A DNA stretch of 64,000 nt from Streptomyces sp. NBC_01294 (GTDB lineage Bacteria > Actinomycetota > Actinomycetes > Streptomycetales > Streptomycetaceae): positions 6,043,501-6,107,500 of the forward strand of contig NZ_CP108423.1 in NCBI RefSeq assembly GCF_035917235.1, written 5' to 3'. The number at the start of each line of letters is the position of its first letter. Position 1 is the first letter of the stretch. The position numbers were made by a program, and so were the translations under genes. This document shows, in pieces, positions 29,012 through 38,869 of the stretch. Under the pieces are notes generated by a model that was not told where the DNA came from, ran no database searches, and saw nothing but the letters and a program-made list of their open reading frames with translations.

Positions 29012-29877
29012 TTCTGCTCCTCGTGCCAGGTCCGGACGGCGGACTGGTAGTCGTGTTCGCTCGCCCCCGAGAGGAAGCGCGCGGCGAACTCGGCCCAGGG
29101 GGTGGTCGCGTAGAACTTCTGGAAGGCCTCGTCGCGGTCGTGGTCGGGGACGCAGGAGGTGAAGTGCGCGCCGTTCGGCGTCTCGACGACCCCGGTGACG
29201 GAGTGGCGGCTGACGAGGAGGGACTGCGGGGGGCCGGCCTTGGCGAGCTCGGCGGTCTCGACGAGCCGTTCGCAGGAGACGTAGGCGGCGTCGGCGGCCT
29301 CGCAGAACAGGTCGTCGAAGTACGGGTCCGGGCCCAGGTACTGGGCGTTGCCGAGGCGGTCGGCGCGGTTCAGGTGGACCAGGGCGGCGTCCATGCGCAA
29401 GGCGGGGACGGCGACGAGCTCCTCGCCGTCGGCGTAGGGGGAGGTGACCGTGCGCAGCTCCGGGTTGACCCGCATCACGTCGGAGCCGAGGCCGGCGCGG
29501 ACGGGGAGGAAGGGCAGCCGGTTGGCGGCGGCGTGCAGGCCCCACATGAACATGGCCTCGTCGAGCTCGGTGAGCGTGAAGGCGGCGCGCTCGCGGGCGG
29601 CCCGGAAATGGGGCTCCAGCGGGATGGAGTCGAGGGTGGCGAAGGGGGCGACGAGTCTGCGGATGCGGCCGGCGGCGGCCAGCAGGCCGACGTCGGGGCC
29701 GCCGTACGAGATCACGGTGAGATCGGTGATCTCGGACCGGAGCAGCGCTCGCACCAGGGCCATGGGCTTGCGCCGGGACCCCCAGCCGCCGATGCCGATG
29801 GTCATCCCGCTGCGCAACTGCCCGACCACCTCTTCGGGGGTCAGTACCTTGTCTGTCCTGTCCGTCCTGCCGCTCAT
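29008..29877 (-). CDS. ipdA: CoA-transferase family alpha subunit, IpdA-like ring hydrolase
   Basis: 289 aa. The N-terminal GMTIGIGGWGSRRKPMALVR and TDLTVISYGGPDVGLL are characteristic of IpdA (Rv3551, 292 aa). DAALVHLNRADRLGNAQYLG and FTSCVPDHDRDEAF follow. It acts with IpdB in opening the last steroid ring. The start overlaps the echA20 stop as ATGA. Confidence is high for the family and good for the steroid role because sequence motifs and order agree. Confidence 0.82.
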   Translation of the reverse strand: MSGRTDRTDKVLTPEEVVGQLRSGMTIGIGGWGSRRKPMALVRALLRSEITDLTVISYGGPDVGLLAAAGRIRRLVAPFATLDSIPLEPHFRAARERAAFTLTELDEAMFMWGLHAAANRLPFLPVRAGLGSDVMRVNPELRTVTSPYADGEELVAVPALRMDAALVHLNRADRLGNAQYLGPDPYFDDLFCEAADAAYVSCERLVETAELAKAGPPQSLLVSRHSVTGVVETPNGAHFTSCVPDHDRDEAFQKFYATTPWAEFAARFLSGASEHDYQSAVRTWHEEQK

Positions 29878-30623
29878 GCGCGCTCTCCCTTCCCGAAGGC
29901 GTCGCGGACCCGGTCGGCGACCCCGCTGAGGTTGGCCTCGAAGGTGAAGCCCTGTTCGAAGCGGTAGCTGCGGCGCACGTCCACGGGGTCGATCCCGTTG
30001 ATGGCCGCCTTGGCCAGCCGGATCAGGTAGCCGTCCTTCTTCGCGATCTCGGCGGCCAGTTCCAGGGCGGCGCCGCGCAGTTCCGCGCGCGGGACCACCT
30101 TCCACACCGAGCCGTGCGCGTGCAGTTCGGCGGCGGTCGCCGTGCGCGAGGTGTAGTACAGCGCGCGCATCAGGTGCTGCGGGACCAGCCGCGCCAGGTG
30201 GGTGGCGGCGCCGAGCGCGCCCCGGTCCAGCTCCGGCAGCCCGAAGGTCGCGTCGTCGGAGGCGACGATCGCGTCGGCGTTGCCGACCAGGCCGATGCCG
30301 CCGCCCAGACAGAACCCGTTCACGGCCGCGACGACCGGCACCTCGCACTCGTACACCGCGGCGAAGGCCTCGTAGCAGCCCCGGTTGGCGCCGATGAGGG
30401 CGGCGTGCCCGGTGTCGCGCTGCATCTCCTTGATGTCGACGCCGGCGTTGAAACCGCGGCCCTCGGCGGCCAGGACGACGCACCGGACCTCGGGGTCGCG
30501 GCCCGCGGCGCGCAGCGCGTCGGCGAGGTCGTACCAGCCCTGCACGGGCAGTGCGTTGACGGGGGGGAAGTCGACTGTGACGAGTGCGATGCCCTTGTCC
30601 GGGCTGGAGGTGGAGACACCCAT
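29874..30623 (-). CDS. echA20: Enoyl-CoA hydratase family ring hydrolase, EchA20-like
   Basis: 249 aa crotonase fold. GRGFNAGVDIKEMQRD near 57-72 and the oxyanion-hole strand AAVNGFCLGGGIGL near 100-113 are typical. EchA20 (Rv3550, 247 aa) hydrolyses steroid ring D, opening the five-membered ring. The start at 30623 gives the family length. An in-frame ATG at 30653 would lie inside the operator. It is the first gene of the four-gene ipd operon, divergent from two SDR genes. Confidence 0.78.
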   Translation of the reverse strand: MGVSTSSPDKGIALVTVDFPPVNALPVQGWYDLADALRAAGRDPEVRCVVLAAEGRGFNAGVDIKEMQRDTGHAALIGANRGCYEAFAAVYECEVPVVAAVNGFCLGGGIGLVGNADAIVASDDATFGLPELDRGALGAATHLARLVPQHLMRALYYTSRTATAAELHAHGSVWKVVPRAELRGAALELAAEIAKKDGYLIRLAKAAINGIDPVDVRRSYRFEQGFTFEANLSGVADRVRDAFGKGERA

Positions 30624-30642
30624 GAGAGGATCAGCTACCTTT

Positions 30643-30660
30643 CCACCAAACATTTGTTAG
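30643..30660. promoter_or_regulatory. KstR2-like operator 2 (echA20 / SDR divergent promoter)
   Basis: Read on the minus strand the site is CTAACAAATGTTTGGTGG, differing from operator 1 at two of 18 positions. In M. tuberculosis a KstR2 site lies in the same place, between Rv3549c and Rv3550. It is positioned between two divergent starts only 56 bp apart, so one repressor could control both operons. Confidence 0.75.
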
Positions 30661-30679
30661 GTGAGGAAGGTAGCAGCCT

Positions 30680-31444
30680 ATGGAGCTCGACGGGAGGGTT
30701 GTCGTCGTCACCGGCGGAACCCGGGGCGTCGGCGCCGGGATCGCCCGGTCGTTCCTCGCGGCGGGCGCGCAGGTCGTCGTCTGCGCCCGGCGGCCCCCGG
30801 AGGAACCGGTCGCGGCGGGCGGCCGCACGGCCAGCTTCACCGCCGTCGACCTGCGCGATCCCGCCGCCGTGCACGACTTCTTCGGCGCGGTCGCGGGGCG
30901 CTACGGACGCCTCGACTGCCTGGTCAACAACGCGGGCGGCACCCCGTACCGGCTGCTGGGGGAGGGGGAGGCCCAACGCCACGCGCGGGTCGTCGAGCTC
31001 AACCTGCTGGCGCCGATGACGGCCTCGCTGGCCGCCCGTCCGTGGCTGCGGGAGGCACGCGGCTCGGTGGTGATGATCGGCAGCGTCAGCGGGACCCGGC
31101 CCTCGCCGGGGACGGCGGCGTACGGGGCGGCGAAGGCCGGGCTGGAGAACCTGGCCCGGTCCATGGCCGTGGAGTGGGCGCCCGAGGTACGCGTGAACTC
31201 GCTGGTCCTGGGCATGGTGCGGACCGAGCTGGCGCACCTGCACTACGGGGACGAGGCCGGCGTCGCCGCGGTCGGCGCGACCGTCCCGCTGGGACGGCTG
31301 GCGGAGCCCTCGGACGTGGGGCAGGCGGCGGTGTTCCTCGCCTCCGACCGGGCGGCGTACGTGAGCGGGGCGAGCCTGCTGGTGCACGGGGGCGGAGAGC
31401 GCCCGGCGTTTCTGGATGCGGCAACTGTGAACAAGGAGAGCTGA
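30680..31444 (+). CDS. SDR oxidoreductase, Rv3549c-like
   Basis: 254 aa. TGGTRGVGAGIA near 13-24, LVNNAGG near 82, Ser in IGSVSGT near 133 and YGAAK near 145 form the cofactor and active sites. Second strand Arg (VCARRPPEE) suggests NADP. Rv3549c (259 aa) occupies the same place in the mycobacterial HIP cluster; its exact step is not settled to my knowledge. RBS AGGAAGG. The next SDR begins one base after its stop. Confidence 0.82.
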   Translation: MELDGRVVVVTGGTRGVGAGIARSFLAAGAQVVVCARRPPEEPVAAGGRTASFTAVDLRDPAAVHDFFGAVAGRYGRLDCLVNNAGGTPYRLLGEGEAQRHARVVELNLLAPMTASLAARPWLREARGSVVMIGSVSGTRPSPGTAAYGAAKAGLENLARSMAVEWAPEVRVNSLVLGMVRTELAHLHYGDEAGVAAVGATVPLGRLAEPSDVGQAAVFLASDRAAYVSGASLLVHGGGERPAFLDAATVNKES

Positions 31445-31445
31445 G

Positions 31446-32357
31446 ATGGCGGGACTGTGCGAAGGCCGGGTCGTGATCGTGACGGGCGCGGGGCGGGGGC
31501 TGGGGCGGGCCCATGCGCTGGCCTTCGCGGCCGAGGGGGCGAAGGTCGTCGTGAACGACCTGGGGGTGGGGCTGGACGGACTGCCGGGGCCGGACGGCCC
31601 GGCGGCGCAGGTCGTCCGGGAGATCGAGGCACTGGGCGGGGAAGCCGTGGCGCACGGCCGGGACATCGCCACGTCGCAGGGTGCGACCTCCCTGGTGGAG
31701 ACGGCGCTCGGCGCCTTTGGCCGCCTCGACACCCTGGTCAACAACGCGGGGTTCCTGCGGGACCGGATGCTCGTCAACCTGGACGAGGACGACTGGGACG
31801 CGGTCGTGCGGGTGCACCTGAAGGGGCACTTCCTGCCGCTGCGGGCGGCGGCCGTGTGGTGGCGGGCGGAGGCGAAGGCCGGCCGGCAGGTGGCCGCCCG
31901 GGTGGTCAACACCTCCTCGGGCGCCGGGCTGCTCGGCTCGGTCGGCCAGGGCAACTACAGCGCGGCCAAGGCGGGGATCCTCGGCCTCACGATGGTCGCG
32001 GCGCAGGAGATGGGCCCGTACGGGGTCCAGGTCAACGCGATCGCCCCGGCGGCGCGGACCCGGATGACCGAAGGGACCTTCGCCGAGACCATGGCCGCGC
32101 CGGAGGCGGGCGGCTTCGACGCGATGGCCCCGGAGAACGTGTCCCCGCTGGTGGTGTGGCTGGGCGCGGACGCCTCGGCCGGGGTCACCGGGCGGGTCTT
32201 CGAGGCGGAGGGCGGCCGGATCACGGTGATGGAGGGCTGGCGGCCCGGCCCGACGGCGGACCGGGGCGCGCGGTGGACGCCGGCGGAGGCGGGCGAGACC
32301 ACGCTGAAGCTCCTCGCCGCGGCACCGGCCCCCCTGCCGGTGTACGGCGCGCGGTAA
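31446..32357 (+). CDS. SDR oxidoreductase, Rv3548c/HSD17B4-like
   Basis: 303 aa, the longer SDR type with an insertion after the second strand (NDLGVGLDGLPGPDGPAA), as in (3R)-hydroxyacyl-CoA dehydrogenases of multifunctional enzyme type 2. TGAGRGLGRAHA, LVNNAGFLRDRM, NTSSGAG and YSAAK are intact. Rv3548c has 304 aa and lies in the same order beside Rv3549c. It probably oxidises a hydroxyacyl-CoA in steroid ring degradation. It is the last gene of its operon; a heptamer array follows. Confidence 0.85.
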   Translation: MAGLCEGRVVIVTGAGRGLGRAHALAFAAEGAKVVVNDLGVGLDGLPGPDGPAAQVVREIEALGGEAVAHGRDIATSQGATSLVETALGAFGRLDTLVNNAGFLRDRMLVNLDEDDWDAVVRVHLKGHFLPLRAAAVWWRAEAKAGRQVAARVVNTSSGAGLLGSVGQGNYSAAKAGILGLTMVAAQEMGPYGVQVNAIAPAARTRMTEGTFAETMAAPEAGGFDAMAPENVSPLVVWLGADASAGVTGRVFEAEGGRITVMEGWRPGPTADRGARWTPAEAGETTLKLLAAAPAPLPVYGAR

Positions 32358-32364
32358 CCCCTGC

Positions 32365-32413
32365 CGTCGGGCGTCGGGCGTCGGGCGTCGGGCGTCGGGC
32401 GGCGGGCGGTGGG
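32365..32413. repeat. Tandem heptamer repeat (CGTCGGG)
   Basis: Five perfect CGTCGGG units followed by two degenerate ones begin eight bases after the SDR stop. It is likely a slippage-prone array. No hairpin forms from it. Confidence 0.9.
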
Positions 32414-32574
32414 CGGTCAGGCGGCGGGCGGACGGCGGGCCGCGAGCAGCGGGCGGGCCGGGTCCGGCCGCGCGGGGAATCGCGGTCGGACCCGGTTTCG
32501 CTCCGCCGGTCAGGGCCGTCCCGGCGGCTAGGGTTCCTGCTCCGGGACATGAGCAGAAGGGACCTGATGCGACG

Positions 32575-33018
32575 ATGGCCGTCACGCCGACCCCGCAGAA
32601 GATCACCACGTTTCTGATGTTCGAGGGGCGAGCCGAGGAAGCGATGAGCTTCTACCTCTCGCTCTTCGACGACGCCGAGGTGCTGTCCATCAGCCGCTAC
32701 GGCCCCGATGAGACCGGACCCGGGGCCGGAGCCGAGGGAACCGTGCAGCACGCGACCTTCTCCCTGGCCGGGCAGCAGTTCATGTGCATCGACAGCTCGG
32801 TCCACCACGAGTTCGGCTTCACGCCCGCGATGTCGCTGTACGTCCAGTGTGCGGACGAGGCCGAGATCGAGCGCCTCTACGCCGCCCTCGCCGAGGAGGG
32901 CCAGGAGCTGATGCCGCTGGGCTCGTACGGATTCAGCCCCAGGTTCGGCTGGGTGAACGACCGCTTCGGCGTCTCCTGGCAGCTGAACGTGGCGGCGCCG
33001 CCGTCCGCCGGCCAGTGA
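32575..33018 (+). CDS. VOC superfamily protein, PhnB-like
   Basis: 147 aa, a single vicinal-oxygen-chelate/glyoxalase fold. TTFLMFEGRAEEAMSFYLSL at the start and GWVNDRFGVSWQL at the end are typical of the PhnB-like / 3-demethylubiquinone-9 3-methyltransferase annotation group, whose real function is usually unknown. The ATG at 32575 has a weak RBS. It has no close operon partner. Confidence 0.87.
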   Translation: MAVTPTPQKITTFLMFEGRAEEAMSFYLSLFDDAEVLSISRYGPDETGPGAGAEGTVQHATFSLAGQQFMCIDSSVHHEFGFTPAMSLYVQCADEAEIERLYAALAEEGQELMPLGSYGFSPRFGWVNDRFGVSWQLNVAAPPSAGQ

Positions 33019-33319
33019 CCCTGACCCTGGCATTGACGGTCGATCAGGGCGGCGGGATGGGTCGACTCCTGGGGATCGGGGCGTCAGTCGGTGCGGGAGA
33101 GTCCCTTGAGGGCCTGGTCGATGACCTGGGTCAGATCGTCGTGGCCCGCCGCCCGCTCCATGACGCGCCGCCCCTCCCGGTCGGGGGCCTGAAACGAAGC
33201 GGGCCCGGCCCCCTGGCGAGGGGTCGGGTCCGGGTCTTTTTCGGTGCGGTGGGATATGACTACCCGCTAGGTCCACGCGCTGAACCGCGGCGGGCCCATC
33301 ATGTTCCCGGCTTTGCGGG
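33019..33319 (+). other. Intergenic region with a terminator
   Basis: 301 bp between the convergent VOC and phosphatase genes. It holds a terminator at 33201-33240. A minus-strand frame without a good start ends at 33084 and codes for a 25-residue tail (GHDDLTQVIDQALKGLS) that looks protein-like and could be a gene remnant. Nothing else was seen. Confidence 0.4.
33201..33240 (+). terminator. Intrinsic-type terminator with T-tract
   Basis: GGGCCCGGCCCC and GGGGTCGGGTCC pair over 12 positions (two G-T pairs) and are followed by GGGTCTTTTTC, so it acts for rightward transcription, about 180 bp after the VOC stop. Confidence 0.75.
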
Positions 33320-34006
33320 TCAGGAGAGCTTGCCGTTGTAGTCCGGGAGCTTGACGGTGCGTTCGGCGTGGCCGCCGACCAGGTCGGTCGGGCTGTTGCC
33401 GATGTTGGCGATGATCGTGTAGCCGCGCGCCTCGATCTCCGCGCGCTTGCCCGTCTTGTACGCGCTGACCTCGTCGAACAGGTCGGGCAGGTCGCGGACG
33501 TAGAGCCCGGTGATCGGGTAGCCGACGGCCTTGAGGTTGTGCTCGGTGAGGGAGTGGATGATCCCCGGGCGGGCGGTGACGAAGAAGACGGCGACGCCGC
33601 GCGCGTGCGCGTACTGGGTCAGCGCGCGGACCTTGGTGATCGCGGGGGTCGGGAAGGTCCAGAACCAGTGGAAGTCCGTCTCCAGCGAGGTGTTGTCGAT
33701 GTCGAGGACGAGCGCCGGCTTCTCGCCCGGGGGCGAGGCGGCGATGCGCTGCTCGATGGCGGGACGGGCCGCGTCGATGACGGCGGCTACCTCCCGCTGC
33801 CAGGTCGCGTAGTCGATGCCGAGGATGGCCGCGTTGCCGCCGGGTGCGGAGGCGGTCGAGAACGCGGTCGCGGACGCGGACGCGGGCGCCGGCGCGGCGG
33901 CGGGGGCCGCGTGGGCGGCGGTGGCCGGAACCAGCGTCAGGACGGCGGTCGCTGCGGCGACGCCGGCGGCGGTACGGGGCATACGGGTGCGGCGGGTACT
34001 GCGCAT
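33320..34006 (-). CDS. Secreted HAD family acid phosphatase (class B-like)
   Basis: 228 aa. A basic start (MRSTRRTRMPR), hydrophobic core and AHAAPAA give a Sec signal of about 33 residues, followed by an Ala-rich linker. HAD motif I is LDIDNTSLETD near 100 (two aspartates), motif II VTARPG near 145, and motif III/IV NIGNSPTDL near 203. This is HAD acid phosphatase subfamily IIIB, which dephosphorylates organic phosphates outside the cell. No Pho box was identified. Confidence 0.9.
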   Translation of the reverse strand: MRSTRRTRMPRTAAGVAAATAVLTLVPATAAHAAPAAAPAPASASATAFSTASAPGGNAAILGIDYATWQREVAAVIDAARPAIEQRIAASPPGEKPALVLDIDNTSLETDFHWFWTFPTPAITKVRALTQYAHARGVAVFFVTARPGIIHSLTEHNLKAVGYPITGLYVRDLPDLFDEVSAYKTGKRAEIEARGYTIIANIGNSPTDLVGGHAERTVKLPDYNGKLS

Positions 34007-34119
34007 GTGGGGGCGCTCCCTCGGTCACGAATTGGCATGTACGTGACCAGAGTTGGCGAGAATCGCATGCATGTCTACTGGCCGGTAGGAAACTTTTCAC
34101 GGCCGGGCGGTGAACGGTT

Positions 34120-35992
<1,873 letters not shown>

Positions 35993-35993
<1 letters not shown>

Positions 35994-36046
35994 CACCCGC
36001 ACCCGCACCCGCACCCGCACCCGCACTCGCACCCGCACTCGCACCC
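35993..36046. repeat. Hexamer array GCACCC (GGGTGC on minus strand), G-quadruplex-capable
   Basis: About nine hexamers, seven of them perfect, start at the trypsin stop codon. On the minus strand this is G3N3 repeated, which can form a G-quadruplex. It lies in the 3' end of the protease transcript, where the RNA is C-rich. Confidence 0.9.
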
Positions 36047-36231
36047 CCACCGCCTCGTTCTTCCGGCCGGTCGCGAACCGGCCTGAAGGACGAGGCGCCG
36101 CGCCCCCCACGCCCGTAGGGTCGGCCGGAGCGGTGCCTTCCGGCCGGCTGTGCGGTTGCGGGCCGACGCGCGCACCGCTCCCATGGGAAGCAACCGGCGG
36201 CGGCAGCGGGCGACAGTGGGGCAGGTGGCGC

Positions 36232-36885
36232 ATGGCGATCAGAGTGGTCATCGCGGACGACCAGGAGATGGTCAGAACCGGCTTCCGGATGATCCTCGAA
36301 AGCCAGCCGGACATCGAGGTCGTCGCCGACGTGGTCGACGGCGAGGCCGCCCTCGCCGCGGTCGCCGAGCACCGGCCCGACGTCCTGCTCCTCGACATCC
36401 GGATGCCCAAGATCGACGGCCTCGAAGTCACCCGGCGCCTGGCCGGGCAGGACACGACGCGCATCGTCATCGTCACCACCTTCGACCTCGACGAGTACGT
36501 CCACGCGGCGCTCCACGGCGGAGCGTCCGGCTTCCTCCTGAAGGACGCCAGCCCGGCCATGCTGGTTGAAGCCGTCCGGGCGGCGGCCGTCGGCGACTCC
36601 CTCGTCTCGCCCGCCATCACCGTGCGGCTGCTGCGCGACATGGCCCCCCGGACCCCGGCCTCGCAGGCCCGCCGCCCCGCGGAGCCCCTGACGGAGCGGG
36701 AGCGCGAGGTCGTCCGCTGCCTCGCACGCGGGCTGACCAACGCCGAGATCGCCGCGGAACTCTTCGTCTCCCTGTCCACCGTCAAAACCCACCTGGCCAA
36801 CGTCCAGGCCAAACTCGACGCCCGCAACCGCGTCGAGATCGCCGCCTGGGCCTGGGAAAGCGGCCTGGCCGCCACCTCGGCGTGA
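36232..36885 (+). CDS. LuxR/NarL family response regulator
   Basis: 217 aa. The receiver domain (residues 1-120) has acidic ADDQ, phospho-acceptor Asp55 in LLLDIRMPK, Thr in VTTF and Lys in FLLKD. The LuxR HTH covers about 150-215 (LTEREREVVRCLARGLTNAE, STVKTHLANV). It pairs with the sensor kinase at 37232-38380, from which it is separated by 346 bp of repeats. The regulator precedes the kinase. The signal is unknown. Confidence 0.95.
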   Translation: MAIRVVIADDQEMVRTGFRMILESQPDIEVVADVVDGEAALAAVAEHRPDVLLLDIRMPKIDGLEVTRRLAGQDTTRIVIVTTFDLDEYVHAALHGGASGFLLKDASPAMLVEAVRAAAVGDSLVSPAITVRLLRDMAPRTPASQARRPAEPLTEREREVVRCLARGLTNAEIAAELFVSLSTVKTHLANVQAKLDARNRVEIAAWAWESGLAATSA

Positions 36886-36919
36886 CCCACCCCCTCCACC
36901 CTCCCGCCCCGCCCCCTCC

Positions 36920-37084
36920 CGGGCGATCCCAGCCGCGCGCTGCGTCCGGGGCCGGGCAATTCCAGCCGTGCGTTGCCGAGGGGGCCGGGCAAATCCAGCC
37001 TCCTGCCGCGCTCGGGCCCGGGCAATTCCAGCCGCGCGCTGCGGTCGAGGCCCGGCAAATTCAGCCTCGCCGGCGTTTGAGGCG
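36920..37084. repeat. 33-bp tandem repeat, five units
   Basis: Units begin at 36920, 36953, 36986, 37019 and 37052, each starting CGGGCAAWTCCAGCC or a close variant. The fifth unit merges into the dispersed repeat at 37062, suggesting the array grew from the end of that element. Confidence 0.9.
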
Positions 37085-37107
37085 CGGGGTCTGGGGCGGA
37101 GCCCCAG
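37062..37107. repeat. Dispersed repeat (GCCGGCGTTTGAGGCGCGGG), copy 1
   Basis: Contains CGCCGGCGTTTGAGGCGCGG followed by a hairpin CTGGGGC-GGA-GCCCCAG. The same sequence occurs at 42513-42601. I know this element as common between genes in Streptomyces genomes. Confidence 0.85.
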
Positions 37108-37130
37108 GGAGCTCCGGCGCAGCCGCCCCG

Positions 37131-37220
37131 CACCCGCGCAGCCGCACCCGCACGTCCCCCCGTACCCCCACGCGCACCCCCACGCGCACCCCCACCCCCA
37201 CCGCCACACCCCACCGCCCC
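37131..37220. repeat. C-rich degenerate array upstream of the kinase (G4-capable on minus strand)
   Basis: Degenerate CGCACCC / CACGCGCACCCC units and CCCCACCCC runs. It resembles the array at 35993-36046 and gives many G3-G5 runs on the minus strand. Confidence 0.75.
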
Positions 37221-37231
37221 GGGGCCACTCG

Positions 37232-38380
37232 ATGAGCCCCCTGTCCGGCTGGGCCCGCCACCACCCCCACACCGCCCGCTGGCTCCGTCTCTCCCTCTCC
37301 CTCGTCCTCCTCGCCCTCGTCACCTTCGAGGGCGTCGTCCTCGCCCGCCAGCCCAGCCTCCCGCACGCCGCCGTATGGGCGTCCGGCATCCTCGTCTGCG
37401 TCAGCGCCGCGCCCTGGCCAGCGATCCCCCTCCTCACCCGCGCCTGGTTCGCCGCCGCCGTGACCTGGACCGTCACCTTCCTGCTGATCTTCGGCAACCA
37501 CCCCCTCGTCGTCTGGGGCGGCGGCGAGGCCCTCGCCCTCCTCGTCCTGCTCTCCCAGGTCCTGATCCGCGCCCCCGCCCGGACCGCCGCCGTCCTCGGC
37601 CCGCTCCTCGGTCTGGGCTGCATGGCCGTACCGGCCCGGGACACCGACCCCGGCCGGTTCACGCTGCTCTTCTCCGTCCTGGCCGTCGTCGTCGGCGCGT
37701 ACTCGCTCCTCCTGCGCATGCAGTCGGCCCAGCGCGTACTCGACCTGCGCGCCGTCCGCACCGCCGAACGCCTGGAACTCGCCCGCGAGCTCCACGACCT
37801 CGTCGCCCACCACGTCACCGGCATCGTGGTCGAGGCGCGGGCCGCCCGTTTCACCAAGGTCTCCGCGGAACGCGCGGGCGAGATCTTCGGCCGGATCGAG
37901 ACCGCCGGGGACGAGGCCCTCGGCTCGATGCGCCGCCTCGTCACGATCCTGCGCGAGGGCGACGGCGTCACGGCCGCCACCACCCCCGTCGCCGGCCTCG
38001 CCGACATCCGAGGGCTCACCGAGCGCTTCTCCGTGACCGGGCCGCCGGTCGTGCTGTTCGTCGAGAACGGGCTGGAGGAACGGCTCCCCGCCCACGTCGC
38101 GGCCACCGCCCACCGCATCGTCCTCGAAGCCCTCACCAACATCGGCAAGCACGCCTCCACCGCGACCGCGGTCCGGGTCGGTCTGCGCACCGTCCCGGCC
38201 GGCCTGGAGGTCCGCATCGCCGACGACGGCGGCCACCCCGCCAAACTCTCCGAGAGCGCCCGCGGTGGCGGCTACGGCCTCGCCGGCATGGCCGAACGCG
38301 CGGAGGCCCTCGGCGGCTCCCTCGCCGCAGGGCCCACCCCCGAGGGCGGCTGGCTCGTCACCGCGATCCTGCCGCTGTGA
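37232..38380 (+). CDS. Sensor histidine kinase (HisKA_3 / NarL-type)
   Basis: 382 aa. Four to five N-terminal membrane helices (residues ~15-155) form the sensor. The dimerisation box ELARELHDLVAHHV near residue 185-198 carries the phospho-His. The HATPase domain has the N box LEALTNIGKHA near 295 and G box GGGYGLAGMAERAEALGG near 350. It phosphorylates the response regulator at 36232. The RBS is poor, and the leader is repeat-filled. Confidence 0.94.
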   Translation: MSPLSGWARHHPHTARWLRLSLSLVLLALVTFEGVVLARQPSLPHAAVWASGILVCVSAAPWPAIPLLTRAWFAAAVTWTVTFLLIFGNHPLVVWGGGEALALLVLLSQVLIRAPARTAAVLGPLLGLGCMAVPARDTDPGRFTLLFSVLAVVVGAYSLLLRMQSAQRVLDLRAVRTAERLELARELHDLVAHHVTGIVVEARAARFTKVSAERAGEIFGRIETAGDEALGSMRRLVTILREGDGVTAATTPVAGLADIRGLTERFSVTGPPVVLFVENGLEERLPAHVAATAHRIVLEALTNIGKHASTATAVRVGLRTVPAGLEVRIADDGGHPAKLSESARGGGYGLAGMAERAEALGGSLAAGPTPEGGWLVTAILPL

Positions 38381-38443
38381 ACCGCCGCGGGCCCGCGGGA
38401 AACCCGGCCAGGGCCATGAACGCAGCCCGTACCCGGCCCCCCG

Positions 38444-38869
38444 CTAGCCCAGTGCGATGGCCCGCAGGGCCGCCAGGTGCCGCTGGTAGACGGCGCGCCC
38501 CTCGGGCGTCAGCGAGATCCAGGTGCGCACGCGGCGCCCGACCCGGCCCTTGCGCACCGTCACCCAGCCCGCCTCCTCCAGTGCCGCCACCTGCTTGGAC
38601 AGCGCCGAGTCGGTGACCTCGACCAGGTCCCGTACGAAACCGAACTCGGCTTTGTCCAGCGGAGCCAGCGCCGCCACCACCGACAGCCGTACGGGCGCGT
38701 TGAGCAGCGGTGCGAGGTCGTGCCGCGGGTGGGGGCCGCGCTTCGCGCCCGCGGCGCCTTCCGCCTCCGCTGCCGCCTCTGCTCCCGCCTCTGCTCCCGC
38801 CTCCGCTGCCGCCTCTGCTCCCGCCCCCGCTGCCGCCTCTGCGGCGCCGGGGACCTCCTCGTCCGTCAT
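38444..38869 (-). CDS. Winged-helix transcriptional regulator with Ala/Glu-rich N-terminus
   Basis: 141 aa. Residues ~48-141 form a winged helix (LLNAPVRLSVVAALAPLDKA, VTDSALSKQVAALEEAGWV, RTWISLTPEG), similar to the MarR/ArsR-like family often annotated as winged helix DNA-binding domain. Residues 1-45 are a low-complexity AEAAAEAGAEAG tract from short DNA repeats. Its start overlaps the upstream membrane protein stop (ATGA), so it probably regulates that gene. Confidence 0.87.
   Translation of the reverse strand: MTDEEVPGAAEAAAGAGAEAAAEAGAEAGAEAAAEAEGAAGAKRGPHPRHDLAPLLNAPVRLSVVAALAPLDKAEFGFVRDLVEVTDSALSKQVAALEEAGWVTVRKGRVGRRVRTWISLTPEGRAVYQRHLAALRAIALG

Larger units (their letters stand above)
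36886..37231. other. Gap between response regulator and kinase, filled with repeats
   Basis: 346 bp without a gene. From left to right it holds a 33-bp tandem array (36920-37084), a dispersed Streptomyces repeat with a hairpin (37062-37107) and a C-rich, G4-capable tract (37131-37220). Nothing here looks like a promoter by eye. Confidence 0.75.

Noticed and set aside
33084..33161. 25-codon minus-strand ORF (MERAAGHDDL...)
   Set aside because: It looks protein-like but there is no RBS and no family. It is kept only as a remark on the intergenic region.
38440..38446. A fourth MITE end at the CTAG containing the winged-helix gene's TAG stop
   Set aside because: The flanking sequence has neither the GTGTCTTTCG end nor the shared core, so it is not a copy of the element.
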